Assembly (NCBI GenBank): GCA_021234155.1 | Contig: JAJEKV010000005.1 | Location: 24,689,584-24,753,583, forward strand | Reading direction: 5' to 3' | Origin: Isoetes taiwanensis | Taxonomy: Eukaryota > Streptophyta > Lycopodiopsida > Isoetales > Isoetaceae | Length of the DNA: 64,000 nt | Shown: positions 34,864-46,109 of the stretch, piece by piece | How the letters are laid out: the number at the start of each line of letters is the position of its first letter | Position numbering within the stretch: the stretch's first letter is position 1 | Made by a program: the position numbers and the translations under genes | The notes under the pieces: model-generated | Told to the model about the DNA's origin: nothing | The model's input: only the letters and a program-made list of their open reading frames with translations | The model's database searches: none

Positions 34864-36990
34864 AGTAGACATCATAGCAGCCTTCTTGCTTCCTTATCAT
34901 TTTTCTAGTGCTTCTTGTCGTGGCCTCTGTTGTTCTAAAGGCTAAGGGATCTGCTCTTCCTCCTTGTTCACCGGCGTGTTGAGCTATACCCTTGGGTTGT
35001 AGTAGATGTTGCTCTAAGTGCGACGCTTGAGAGTGTGATCGTGATATACAATTTTCAGGTGATCTAGGGTTTCTCCACTCGTACCTGAGACATAGGAAGT
35101 CAAATCTTTCCTTGTCTTTTGCATTATCTTGACAATCAATAGCCTTATCGCCCCTTGACAAGTCGACGTAGGAGGTTCTGGTTGATATGCGATGTCATTA
35201 TTGTCTACCACAATTCTGTTGGTTGGAATGATTAAGCTTTTGCCTAAAACAAACACGCAAACATGCTACTTGATTGCTAGCTTCCATGATTTTTTTGACG
35301 GACCTGTCGGGTTAGCCTTCCAAGTAACCCGAGATCCCATCAAAACTTGCATGAACACTAACAAGTTGATATATATGAGTTGATTAATGCAATGCAAAAG
35401 CATTCTTAAGCAAAACTCAAGGTAAAGAATTGAAATCTTTAATCCCAACCATATCCAATAACACATATGAGTTCAATTCTTAAAGGTGTTATATCATACT
35501 ATATACAATGGGAATGCTTTGTGCTCTAAGAATCCATAGGTTTTTATAAAACATTAACAAGGCCTTGCTAAAGGATCACAAAGTCTCCCAAGCTTCTGTG
35601 TCAGTTGAGACTCTGAACTACACGACGATCCTTCAAGAATCATGTATATCTGCTTACACCATGAACACGTAGGGCTAGTCACAAAGACTAAGTGGGTGTT
35701 TAAGGGCCCAAGACATCATACGCAACAATCATGCATATATAACAATACAACCATGAGGTCCATTGTCATATAAAACAACTTACTGCAAGAGTCCCACTAT
35801 GCAAAACTCATATGTTGTCAGTATTCTATATTAGAAATATACTAGCAAGAAGACAAGGATTGCATTATGCGAATACAACACCAGAGCATTACCAATGCAC
35901 CAAAATAAGTTACGTCTACATGATGTCATAACCAGATAATTAGATAATCATGAGACAACTATGAAAACCTTGAGATAACCACAAGCATGTAGTGCAAACT
36001 CCGGTTCCATGAAGGCCACCCAGCCTGATCGGGCCCTGCAGCAAATAGGGGCAGGGTAAGCCTCATGTGTACACACCCTCCTAGCCTGTGTCTAGCGCTA
36101 GAGGATCAATTCCAAGCCATGTAGCGTGATGAAGCACCCCTGCTGGAGTGGCAACGCCCGATGTCAAGAACAAGAATAATCGCGAGTCCAAGTCTGCAAA
36201 TGGACTCCGGCCCCGGAGGATATGCACGCATGAACCAACCAAGAACTCAGCACATGCCCACATGTTAGAGTTTGAAACAATGTTTTATCATCATATGATA
36301 CAAGAATCTAGATTCATAGCTCACATGTGTTTCCCATGAATTTATACCAAGAACAAGATTGGGCAATGCCAACAATACCAATGATATCATAGAGAACAAA
36401 TCACATCCATGTGCTACCACATTCAGATGTCTAATATTCAACAAGAGCATGATTCAACTGAGAATACATGACTGTGTCGTCCAAGAATTTAGCAAGTTTA
36501 CACATCTCATACAAGAGCACATTAAAAGTCTCAACATTTCCTCCCATAAAGAAAGCTCATCCTAGGATGCTATTATGCCCAATGCACTAGTTATCATTTT
36601 ACATGTCAATCATCATATACAATGTCCTATGGAACTAATTTCCCCCATAAGGAATTCGACATTTCATATTAGTGTGCCAATTGAATCCACTAGCTATATC
36701 ATTATGTTTCTCGTTAATTAACCCAATAGTCCCACGATGGCTCCATGCCATAGCCATATCCTTGAAAGCCCCCATAAGCTTCTCAAAGCCCTTCTCCCCA
36801 TAGAAAAGTAGCATCCCACACGACTATGTGATATGATCTCCTTAGCTTTGATTTGTATTTATTAATTCAATGTATCCAAGATGCATCCATTCTATTTACT
36901 AACATCCAGCACGGTTCATTTTCTTATGCATCCTTCATTCTTCAATCAATCGCGGTTAATATCAAGTAACTTAATCTAGACAGACACAAG
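34864..36990. other. unclassified region upstream of PIR
   Basis: The minus strand at 34784-35256 has two overlapping unrecognised frames (for example TSYVSGTSGETLDHLKIVYH) that may be a decayed gene or element. Around 36000-36260 the sequence is GC-richer. No known domain or repeat end could be fixed. Confidence 0.35.
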
Positions 36991-36991
36991 C

Positions 36992-37039
36992 AGATATAGA
37001 TATAGATATAGATATAGATATAGGTATAGATATAGATAT
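36992..37039. repeat. (GATATA)n microsatellite
   Basis: About seven units of gatata/tataga with a single interruption (ggtata). Confidence 0.95.
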
Positions 37040-38624
37040 GGTTGGGTGCCAGTAGGTGTGCGACAACTATAGTACAACAAGGGACTACTCATAAACGTCT
37101 AGACGGTTTTGCCTAGTTGGTTAAGGCCATGTCGATTATGAACATTACATTTGTGATTGAGCATGCATTGATTATACAAAACATCGGCTATATATTAAAT
37201 CCCCAAGTAAAAAGGAATTTTGTTAATGGTTTAAAATTACTATGCTTCTTGTGTGAGGCTCATAGCTTAATTTACTGCATATACTCCTGATATGCCACCT
37301 ATCTACAGTAGGATCCACATCCAGGTTAACTAAATAGAGGGGATTGTTCAGCCATTGATGCAAGAACTCAAGCTTTGTATGGCCTTTCCTAGTGCTATCT
37401 TGATACTGCATTGTGAGATATATCACATGGATGTCGAACAATAGTTGCATCTCCATATCAAGCTTGCGGGTGCAGGAGGCTACTTCCTTGCATGGCTTCG
37501 AGTTTCCAATTAAATACCATCATGGATAGACCAACTATTTCGCGAGATTCTTAGCCACTTTGGTGCACACTAGAGTAAGGATTTTCTATCCGTCATTGCT
37601 TGTAGGCAAGCTCCTATGATAGAGAGACATAAGACAAAAGAGTTATATTAAATTTCTAAGGAAAAAAGGATTACACAATTGGTATACAAAGGTTACACTT
37701 GCATATGAAGTTCAAGTTTACAAAATTTGTTATGCTTTTTAAATGAAGCTTGAGTTTATTTTACAAGGTTTTCTCGTGATTCCATGCTGGACATGCAAGC
37801 CCATCTCTTCCTCTAACTCCCTCTTAAGGTTCCTCACTGATCTCGCATATCTCTTCTCAGGTGACGTTCGTATAGACCAATGTCTGGACTTTATTGAAGT
37901 TGTCAACGACTTCATTGTGGACTTAGCCAGGACTTTCTACCCTATGTTGCTCGTGGAAGCTTCCAAGTTATCAGTGCTATAACGGTCAAAAAGTTCCTAT
38001 ATGAGAGAGATTACAATAAAGTACCACACTTCATTTAATATATCAGTTCAACTCAAAAAGTTGGAGATGTTAATCCATATATCAATGTGTGTATTATGAC
38101 ACAAAGTAGTACAATCAATGTCCCTTCAGTCTCCTCAGAAGGAACTCATATATCTTTGCTTCCTCTTCATTGTCTGAGATCCTCTTTAGTGACAAGATCA
38201 GAGCCAATGAAGATGTGACAGCCTCAAATGCTAGAGGTTGTTCATTCCTTACTTCTGTTGCTGCTATGAGAACTTCTGTTGATCGGATTTTTGGCAAATC
38301 TCGGTCAACATAGAAGAAATGCACTCTAAAGGTGAAGTGTACTTTAAAGATGAAGGGGGGTTAATTATAAAGCCCAAATATTATAAAGGTCTAAAGCACC
38401 AAAAAAATAAAAGGCGTAGATATAGTTGTAAAAAATTAAGGGGTTAGATTTGAGGACAAAGGTGGTTGCAACAAAAAATTCAAAAAGGGGGCAAGGATCA
38501 ATGATATGGTACTATCAAGGGTGGAGATTTTCATCAAATCAAAGGTCAAGATTTATCAATTATAAATATTTCGAGGAGCAAGATGCTCCTCCTATCTCCC
38601 TGATCCATGATTCTTGAGAGTGTT
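37040..38624. other. unclassified sequence before gypsy element A
   Basis: Two short ORFs (37743-37982 plus; 38115-38324 minus) encode nothing recognised. Low-complexity A-rich sequence at 38390-38490. No gene supported. Confidence 0.4.
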
Positions 38625-40532
38625 TGTTGCCCCCAAAGGGCAATATGCTAATTGTGTTCTATGCATTCAAGTCAGGTTAAGTCATTTTTGAAGACTAGGT
38701 CAAAGATTGGAAGAGCTTGGTAGTCAACATTGGTGTGAAGGTCAAAAGATGCGTACCTTCTAGGTCAACAAATGCTCAAGCCAAAAGTTCACAAGAGGTA
38801 TTTTATTCGGGATCAAATGCTTAGTTAAGAATATGCTCTAGAAGAATCTAGGTTATGAAGTTTAGAAGACATCTTTTGAAGATTGGAAGTTAAGAGTTTG
38901 GAAGACCCCATGATGTATAGTTTCTAATTTTGGCCTTTGTTTCACCCCACTACCTCCATTTTTGCACCTTTGGCCCAATGTTGTTTTCATGTCCATTGCT
39001 CATCCCTTTGCCATGCCCACCTTGTCATTTTCCCCAAGTCCTTGCCATTTCCTCCAAATATCACTACATTGGCTATTCAAAAAGACATTCAAGCCCCTAT
39101 TGCAAAGTTATTATTCCCCTTTTTTGCATTTCCACCTTTGTCTCCCTACTAGCCCCTTATGATTTCTTTTGCCTTATTCCTATTCCATTATGCCCTCATT
39201 GGTATATTCCAAACCTTGTCAAAAGATGCCCCAAAGATTCCATATTCTTTTACACGTGTGGGCAATCTTAACTTCTTTCAAATATCCTATGAACAAAAGC
39301 CTTTAAACCATTGGCCAAGTTTTTAAAAATGATCGAATACGGCATATACAGGGCATATTCCTGCAAAAATACGAAACCGTATCGCGAAAATATAGCTGAA
39401 GAACCCTAGAACTGGAAATCCGGCTCGAATCATGCCTTCCTGCACTCCATTCTCTCTGAGACCACCCTATTTTTAGATTCCGGAACCTAAGCAACAGATT
39501 AAGCCTAAATTTATTACCTAAAATCACTGGAATCGAAATTTGAAACTATATACAGGGGAAACACAATCACGACATTTTTGAAGGCCCAGACGCACTCAAA
39601 TCCGACATTGATCAATGCTGAGCATGACCTGAATGATTCTTGAAGTTCCTGAGCATTCCTCAACTGGATTTGCAAAGATCTAGTTGATATTACCTTCAAA
39701 AAATTATCTTATGATTTATGATGATTATTTTACTGTATCTGGAGCTATGAAGCATCCTTATCTATTGTTATCATGATATATTTACCTTCATATCAATTTA
39801 AATTGACTGCCAAGTTGTCAAACCCATCTCTGATATTTTTCTTAGCAATTCTTGCCTTAAAATATTTTACAGAAAATCCTTGAGTGTTCCCAAGCACTAT
39901 CGTCCCACTTGCCATCTATTTTTAGGGCCTGTGTGAGCTAAAGGCTTTGAAATCATCCAAAAATACCACATCTAGCTCAAGTTATAAAAATTAGCATTCT
40001 GTTCTGATCAGTTTTGACTGTATTTTGTCAAATCCAGCCACAAAAAATACTTTTACAAATACAAATGGAAATCTGACCACATGTCTCTCTTTCTTATCAC
40101 CACTGCAGTACATTTGCTTTGGAAATCCCCAAAAACACGCTTAGCAACTCTAAATCTCATTTTCTGATCACTGTTTTCCCTATTTGACTTCTATTGATCA
40201 AATTTTGACCCCACTTTGAGATCGAATAACTTTCAAATTTAGTCTCTAACTTGGTCAGGGACTTTGTCATTGGATACCTACAACTTTTTTGAGCAAGTCT
40301 ACGGTAGTTGACTCGAGGAATCAATCCATCTTTCATCACCATATCTGTTTTAGTCAAAGCACCATCTTTTGGAAATGGGAAAGGTATAAAACTTCAAATT
40401 TTTGGACTTTTCTCTAGATTTATCTTGCATAGACTGATCACCTTAAGTGATCTGGAGGTTCTAACCCCAATTTGGGTGTAAACTCAAATTGGTTCCTTGT
40501 GGTTGACCTTTAAGCCAGGTTTAGGGTCAACA
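38625..40532 (+). repeat. 5' LTR of gypsy A (1908 bp)
   Basis: Begins with the near-palindrome TGTTGCCC-ccaaa-GGGCAACA and ends GGTCAACA. TATAAA at 40385-40390 is the likely TATA box and is kept in the other LTR copies. Short ORFs inside (for example 38930-39271) recur only because the LTR recurs. Confidence 0.93.
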
Positions 40533-40535
40533 TTT

Positions 40536-40553
40536 TGGAGGTTCTACCGAGAT
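40536..40553 (+). promoter_or_regulatory. primer binding site, tRNA-Gln type
   Basis: TGGAGGTTCTACCGAGAT, three bases after the LTR. Its complement ends ...TAGAACCTCCA, the 3' end of a eukaryotic tRNA-Gln (whose 5' end is GGTTC). Elements B (51606-51623) and C (62647-62664) have the same site with one change each. Confidence 0.8.
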
Positions 40554-40573
40554 CTTCCTGGATTTCAGAACTC

Positions 40574-41401
40574 ATGGCTCCAAAGCAAAAATTTCCAGCA
40601 GAACAAGAACCATTAGAAGATGTTGATGCACCAGATCATTGCAGAGAAAGGCCATTGCCTTCAAGTTTCTCAACTAGCCTGCTTCAAAACATGCCATACC
40701 AATTCGAGTTGAATGTCCCTGTTCCTTTGCCTATTTTTGATTCCAGCATGAGTGCTAACAACTTTTTGAGAATATTTGAAGATTATTACAGGGATTATGG
40801 TTTCAAGAAAGGGTGCAAGCTTTCAGAGTTTGAAAAATGTTTCAAAGAAGAAAGTGAGGCTGGTGCTTGGTTAACTTATGAGAAGTTAATGGGTACCACC
40901 TCATGGGATGAACTCGTCAAGAAGTTCCTGGATAGATTTGGTAAGTTAGCTGCTCCAAAAGATTTGGTTAATGAGTTGCAAAGTTTTTCTATACATGCAG
41001 GAGAAAGTGTGAATCAGTACAAAGAAAGGTTTAACACATTTATGAGCAGGTGCCAAAGAGTCACAATCCCAACCCTTTTTTTAGTTACTGCTTTCATCAA
41101 TGGTTTGGAAAGAAGACCAGATATCAAAAGGAAGTTGCTCAAGATCCAAGCTGCTGAAGGATTTGATTCTATATACAAAGTTTTTGCCAAAACCACTGAC
41201 CTGACTCAGATGCTCTCTACTTTTCCTGACAAGCACCATGTTTCTCACCATAGCCATGATCCTTTTTACCCTGATGCTACTGATGCACTTCCATTCCAGT
41301 TTATGCCATACAGAAAGAAAAGAAGAAATCTAAAGAGGAGGAAGCTAATTCTCAAGTTGCAGAGGTCAAGTCAGGCCTATCTAAGGTTACTGAAGTTTTA
41401 G
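40574..41401 (+). pseudogene. gypsy A gag, frameshifted before the zinc region
   Basis: Start at ATG 40574 (MAPKQKFPAEQEPLEDVDAP), aligned with element C. Retrotrans_gag-type capsid with KKGCKLSEFEKCF, TSWDELVKKFLDRFG and INGLERRPDIKRKLLK. Relative to element C a 16-nt deletion near 41288 shifts the frame, so the end (MPYRKKRRNLKRR...) is spurious. Confidence 0.9.
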
Positions 41402-41418
41402 CAGAACTAACCAAACAA

Positions 41419-41640
41419 TTGGTTGAACTCAAGGCTGCAAGAACAGGTAAAACTTACCCTGAATGTATTCATTGCAATAGGAATACTCATCCATCAGAAA
41501 TTTGCTATTGGCAAGTGTGTTCTAAATGCAATGGAAAAGGCCACTTTGGAAAGGAATGTCCTATTTGTTCTTTCTATAAAGAAGTTGGTCATACTGATAC
41601 TAGGTGTGCTGTTAAGGAATACTTTGCTAAGCAGGAATAA
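41419..41640 (+). pseudogene. gypsy A gag nucleocapsid with three zinc knuckles
   Basis: Contains CIHCNRNTHPSEIC and CSKCNGKGHFGKEC, both CX2CX4HX4C, then a third variant CPICSFYKEVGHTDTRC (CX2CX7HX4C). It ends at a TAA that replaces CAA in element C (41638-41640), so this is a nonsense mutation. Confidence 0.88.
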
Positions 41641-41911
41641 GAAAAGAGACCAAAACCTAAGCCTCCTGTGAGATTTTCTGAACCAAGTACTTCTATAAGA
41701 TTTATTCAGGCTACAGAAGTTCCCAAAGCTGAAGAAGTTATGGTAGTGCAAACTAGAAGAATGAATGAAGTCAATGTACATGCTGAATCAAGTAGACATC
41801 CCACTGCCAGGTCTTCATCACCTGCAATGGAATCACCTGCTCAAATGATAGCTCCACCTCCCCCAGCAAAAATATGGTAAGAAAGACCAAGACCTTGATG
41901 AAGTTGATGTT
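41641..41911 (+). pseudogene. gypsy A gag-protease linker
   Basis: Continues in frame after the stop (PKPPVRFSEPSTSIRFIQAT...). A base change in a C-run near 41860 shifts the frame relative to element C. The linker is Pro/Ser-rich. Confidence 0.75.
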
Positions 41912-43240
41912 TTGCTCAAAAATTTCAAAGTAAGTGTGGATATCTTCACCTTGCTAAAGATTGCACACAGCTACAGAAAAAGGGTACTCCAGCAAACTGG
42001 TGGTGAGCAATTGAATGCTTGTGTAAATTTCACTGATGCCACTAACCTTGTTCTAGCACAGAATGAAGAAGACCCTGGGGCATTTACATGTTCAGCTGCT
42101 TTAGGGGGTTATACCTTTTCAAATGTGTTACTTGATGGGGGATCCCCCCTAAACATCATGCCATATCACATTATGAAGAAATGTGGTTTCGAGGTGGACA
42201 AGAAAGCTTCTATATTATTAAGATCTTTTTATAATGCTAAGATTACTCCTATTGGTGTGGTGACTAAAGTGCCTGTTAATACAGAAGGCATAACTGTAGC
42301 TGCTAACTTTATTGTAGTGGCTTTTGAGGATATAGGAGATGAATCTGACATCTATTACCTACTTTTAGGGAGAAGATGGTTAGCCACTATGGATGCTAGG
42401 CCAGTCTGGTCTCAACGGAGATGTACCATCTCCAATGGCTCCTCTCAAACTGCTACAATTTACAACCAAGATGGCTCCTATGACTCCAAAGAAGAGGTAA
42501 ACTTTATTAAGGAAATGCTAATTGAAGAGCCTTTGGGATCTTACAGGATAAAGAATACAAGACCAAGAAAATATGAAATGGTTCCTCTTATTATGGAATG
42601 TGCACTTCCCAGCAGACAAGGACCAACAGGGTTCTTATGGTTTGATGGAGGTATTTCTAAAAAACTAAATGTTGCATCATCTGCTGCTATTTTGAAAGAC
42701 TCTTCTCACAAACTCTTAGCTAAAGTAGGAAGAATCTTCCCTCAAGTCACTTCTAATGTAGCAAAATATAAAGCTTTGATTATAGGTCTTCAGGAAGCCA
42801 AAGCTATGGATATTGCCAATATCCACATTTATGGTGATTCACAATTAATCTGCAGACAAGTTTCAGGAGATTATCAAACAAAGAATGCAGATATGGAGCT
42901 CTTGAAGAAACAGGCAATGGGAGTACTCTCAAGTTTTGCTTCATGGAAGATCACTCATATCCCAAGAGAAAAAAAATTTGAAGCTGATGCCTTGTGTAGG
43001 GAGACTCTCATGTCACATTTAGCTGAGGGAGCTATTCCTGAGGATGACCTTGATGACAATGAAGTAAAAGCACTCTGTCCTATTTTGACCATTGATGCAT
43101 CAGAGAAAAAAGATACTGAAGAGATTGTAATCATAAAAAATGGTAAGACTAGAACCCTGTTTGTTGGAGATTTGATTGAATATCAAAACAAAGAGAACAT
43201 ACAAATGTTTTTTGAAGAAAGGAAAGATGTATTTGCTTGA
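41912..43240 (+). CDS. gypsy A protease and additional RNase HI (RVT_3-like)
   Basis: 442-residue frame. Protease at about residues 55-165 with VLLDGGSPLNIMPYH (DGG in place of the usual D[ST]G) and DIYYLLLGRRWL. RNase HI at about 240-365: WFDGGISKK (first Asp), NVAKYKALI (the catalytic Glu is Lys here; element B has SEYKALI), IYGDSQLICRQV (second Asp) and HIPREKKFEADALC (last Asp). This domain lies before the reverse transcriptase, whereas in well-known Tat/Ogre elements the extra RNase H follows the gypsy RNase H. The frame ends at a TGA that is TGG in element B (43238-43240). Confidence 0.88.
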   Translation: MLKNFKVSVDIFTLLKIAHSYRKRVLQQTGGEQLNACVNFTDATNLVLAQNEEDPGAFTCSAALGGYTFSNVLLDGGSPLNIMPYHIMKKCGFEVDKKASILLRSFYNAKITPIGVVTKVPVNTEGITVAANFIVVAFEDIGDESDIYYLLLGRRWLATMDARPVWSQRRCTISNGSSQTATIYNQDGSYDSKEEVNFIKEMLIEEPLGSYRIKNTRPRKYEMVPLIMECALPSRQGPTGFLWFDGGISKKLNVASSAAILKDSSHKLLAKVGRIFPQVTSNVAKYKALIIGLQEAKAMDIANIHIYGDSQLICRQVSGDYQTKNADMELLKKQAMGVLSSFASWKITHIPREKKFEADALCRETLMSHLAEGAIPEDDLDDNEVKALCPILTIDASEKKDTEEIVIIKNGKTRTLFVGDLIEYQNKENIQMFFEERKDVFA

Positions 43241-43351
43241 GATTATTCAGAGCTATCAGGTATCAAAACTGAGGTATGCCAATTTGAAATTAAGATCAAG
43301 GAAGGTTGTAAACCTGTCTTTCAAAAATTAAGAAGAATTAATGCTTCACTG

Positions 43352-44218
43352 ATGGGACTAATCAAAGATGAATTGGATAAGATGTTAGATGCAGGTGTTA
43401 TTATTGAAATTATTAATCCAGAATGGGTATCTTGCATTGTTCCTGTGGAGAAAAAAAGTGGTGCTTTAAGAATTTGCATTGACTATCGAGATCTCAACAA
43501 AGCCACCATCAAGGATTGTTACCCTTTGCCTTTTTTAGAGGAGATCTTATATGCTGTAGCAGGTAAAGAGGTGTACTCATTTTTAGATGGATTCTCAGGA
43601 TTCAATCAGATTAGCATTAAGGAAGAAGACCAGCCAAAGACTTCTTTCATCACCCCCTGGGGCACATATGCTATGAAAAGAATGCCTTTTGGTTTAATGA
43701 ATGCTCCAGCTACCTTCCAAAGGGCAATGGATGCTATTTTCAAATCAATGTCTGCTGAAGAGTTCAGGATGTACTTAGATGATCTTTGCCTAGGCTCTCA
43801 TCCTACTAATCATGTGGAGTTACTTGCAAAAATTTGTTCTCTATGCAGGAGTTCAGGAGTTAATCTAAATCCAAAGAAATGCATCTTTTTTGCATCAAAA
43901 GGACAACTCTTAGGACATGAAGTATCCAACCAAGGCATTCAAGTTGCTCAAGACAAGATTGAAGCCCTCAAAAAACTAGCACCTCCCAAGAATCTAAAGC
44001 AGGTTAAGAGTTTTATTGGTATGACAAGTTTCCTCAGGATGTATATTCCTAATTTTGCTCATATTTTGAGTCCCATTTCTAGATTGACAAGGGTAGGAAA
44101 GTTTTCTAAGTCTAAAAGTAAGCATATACCTATCACATGGACTTCAAAATGCCAAGAGGCCTTTGACTTTCTCATTCTATCTATATGTGAAGCCACACTT
44201 TTGAAAAACCAGATTTGA
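43352..44218 (+). CDS. gypsy A reverse transcriptase
   Basis: The frame really continues from the previous one after the TGA (KLRRINASLMGLIKDELDKM). RT blocks: WVSCIVPVEKKSGALRICID, YRDLNKATIKDCYPLPF, FLDGFSGFNQI, MPFGLMNAPATFQRAMDAIF and the catalytic box MYLDDLCLGS. The thumb/connection region is VKSFIGMTSFLRMYIPNF. The frame is lost at about 44205, with similarity continuing in the next ORF. Confidence 0.93.
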   Translation: MGLIKDELDKMLDAGVIIEIINPEWVSCIVPVEKKSGALRICIDYRDLNKATIKDCYPLPFLEEILYAVAGKEVYSFLDGFSGFNQISIKEEDQPKTSFITPWGTYAMKRMPFGLMNAPATFQRAMDAIFKSMSAEEFRMYLDDLCLGSHPTNHVELLAKICSLCRSSGVNLNPKKCIFFASKGQLLGHEVSNQGIQVAQDKIEALKKLAPPKNLKQVKSFIGMTSFLRMYIPNFAHILSPISRLTRVGKFSKSKSKHIPITWTSKCQEAFDFLILSICEATLLKNQI

Positions 44219-45240
44219 ACATGCCATTTGAAGTTTATATTACTGTTACTAAAAAGGCTATAGGATTAGCCATTTTGCAGGATAAACACACCATAGTATT
44301 TGCAAGTAAACAATGTTCTGCCCTTGAAGAAAGATATACCAGAATAGAAAAGAGTGCTGCTGCACTCATGTTCCTTATCAATAGGCAAGGACACTTGCTT
44401 CTGAAGAGTCAAGTCCAAGTCTACATGAAGCAAAATCCAATGGGTTTACTGTTTTGTAAGGCAACCAATAAGCCAAAGATCCAGAGATGGGCTTGTAAGT
44501 TGCAAAGTTATGATATTTCTGTAAAAGAGTTGCATTTGGTACGAAGTTCTAGCCTTTATTTGCCTTACATATTTTTTGACCATGAAGATGAGTTGGATAC
44601 TACTGACACTTCACTTGCAGTAGCTCATATGAAGGTAACTCCAAAAGATCAAGCTAAGGGGGGATGGCAACAACCTATTAGAGACTTTTTACAATATGGG
44701 ATCATCTCCCCAAGCCTCACTTCAAGCCAAAAAAGGAGACTCAAGGATAAATGCAGACAATTCAAGATGATAGACAATGTCTTGTGCAAAGTCAACCGAG
44801 ATGGAGTCTTGTTGAGGTGTGTAGATGAAAGTGAGTCTGCTCTAATTATCAGGGAAATGCATAAAGGTATCTGTGGAGGACATTTTGCTGGTGATACTAC
44901 AGCAAAAAAGATTCTTAGGTCTGGATACTACTGGCCTACTGTTTTTAAAGATTGTTATGAGATTATAAAGACTTGCCATCAATGCCAAATCTTTAGCAAA
45001 AGAATTTTACTGCCAGCTGCCCTTAATCCCATCATATCTCCAGGGCCTTTTCAGATTTGGGGACTAGATTATATTGGCCCCATTAATCCTTCTTCTGCAG
45101 GTCAACATCAACATATTATTGTAGCCACAGACTATTTTACCAAGTGGGCAGAAGCTATACCCTTGAGGCAGGCTAATGCCTCCACAACTGCAAGGTTTTT
45201 ACATGATTATGTTTGTTCCAGGTTTGGTATTCCTTTCTAG
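44215..45240 (+). CDS. gypsy A degenerate RNase H (tether) and integrase N-terminal part
   Basis: Starts in the gypsy RNase H: FEVYITVTKKAIGLAILQ, where the normal DAS is TVT; RIEKSAAALMF, lacking the catalytic Glu; VQVYMKQNPM, lacking the Asp of TDH. All three catalytic positions are therefore lost. Integrase follows: HKGICGGHFAGDTTAKKI, CHQCQIF (HHCC zinc site), then GLDYIGP (first Asp). It ends at TAG 45238-45240, where element B has Lys. Confidence 0.9.
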   Translation: MNMPFEVYITVTKKAIGLAILQDKHTIVFASKQCSALEERYTRIEKSAAALMFLINRQGHLLLKSQVQVYMKQNPMGLLFCKATNKPKIQRWACKLQSYDISVKELHLVRSSSLYLPYIFFDHEDELDTTDTSLAVAHMKVTPKDQAKGGWQQPIRDFLQYGIISPSLTSSQKRRLKDKCRQFKMIDNVLCKVNRDGVLLRCVDESESALIIREMHKGICGGHFAGDTTAKKILRSGYYWPTVFKDCYEIIKTCHQCQIFSKRILLPAALNPIISPGPFQIWGLDYIGPINPSSAGQHQHIIVATDYFTKWAEAIPLRQANASTTARFLHDYVCSRFGIPF

Positions 45241-45945
45241 TTGCATTCTGATAGGGGTATACCTTTTGTTAATGAAGTTATTGCTAACCTGTTGGACATT
45301 TTCAAGGTCAAGCATACCAAAAGCTCCTCATACTATCCCCAGGGTAATGGACAAGCTGAAGCCACTAACAAAGTGTTGAAAAATATTTTGCAGAAGACAG
45401 TTGAGGTCAACAAGAGGGATTGGCATGTCAAAATAGTGGATGCACTTTGGGCTTATAGAGTTACCATCAAAACAGCTACAAATCATACACCTTTCAATTT
45501 AGTTTATGGCATAGGGGAAGTTTTACCAGTAAAACTCGAGTTGCCTTCCCTGATATTGGCTCATAAACTATGCTTACCTTTTGAACATGCCTTGCAAGAA
45601 AGATTGGATGCCTTGCTGCACCTAGATGAATATAGAATGGAAGCTGAGAATTCTAATTTGCTGAAAAAGGCTAAAGATATGGCTGCATTCAAAGCTGCAC
45701 ATAGAATACAGGGTACTTTTAGGAAGGGGGAGCTTGTCCTTGAGTGGAATAAGTCAAAAGAAGACTCAGCTGGCAAGTTTGATAATATTTGGGAAGGACC
45801 CTTTGTGGTGCTAGAATCTGCAGGTACCAATTCATATTGGCTACAAGAGGTTGCCTCAAGAATGTTGTTACCAAATCCTATCAATATCCTGCATTTGAAA
45901 AGGTATTGGGACCAGCATGCTTGCTTGTCCCTCTTTTTGCATTAG
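45241..45945 (+). CDS. gypsy A integrase core and C-terminus
   Basis: Same frame as upstream beyond the TAG. SDRGIPF (second Asp) and GNGQAEATNKVL (Glu) complete the DDE triad. The C-terminal part has WAYRVTIKTATNHTPFNLVY, then ELVLEWNK and NIWEGPFVVLESAGTNSYWL, the GPF-type module, and ends near the conserved LHLKRYW. Confidence 0.92.
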   Translation: MHSDRGIPFVNEVIANLLDIFKVKHTKSSSYYPQGNGQAEATNKVLKNILQKTVEVNKRDWHVKIVDALWAYRVTIKTATNHTPFNLVYGIGEVLPVKLELPSLILAHKLCLPFEHALQERLDALLHLDEYRMEAENSNLLKKAKDMAAFKAAHRIQGTFRKGELVLEWNKSKEDSAGKFDNIWEGPFVVLESAGTNSYWLQEVASRMLLPNPINILHLKRYWDQHACLSLFLH

Positions 45946-46109
45946 AGAGTTTAAAGATCTATGGTAGGTTTAGGATAGTTAGATCTATTTAATTTTTGAG
46001 CATATTACTTTGATAAGTTAATTTTATGATTGTAGGTTGGGCTGACCTGAGGACAGTATAAGTGATCTCAAGAAAAAGAGTGATTACTAATGCTTTACCA
46101 AGTGCCATA

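Noticed and set aside
34784-35256. Candidate protein-coding gene on the minus strand
   Set aside because: Two overlapping frames, low-complexity composition and partial overlap with the MITE; no family recognised.
36992-37039. Possible CRISPR-like or regulatory repeat array
   Set aside because: It is a simple six-base microsatellite with no spacers.
38930-39271. Overlapping ORFs repeated at 47011-47427
   Set aside because: They lie inside the two LTRs of gypsy A and are duplicated only because the LTR is. Composition is not protein-like and they are not kept open in element C's LTR.
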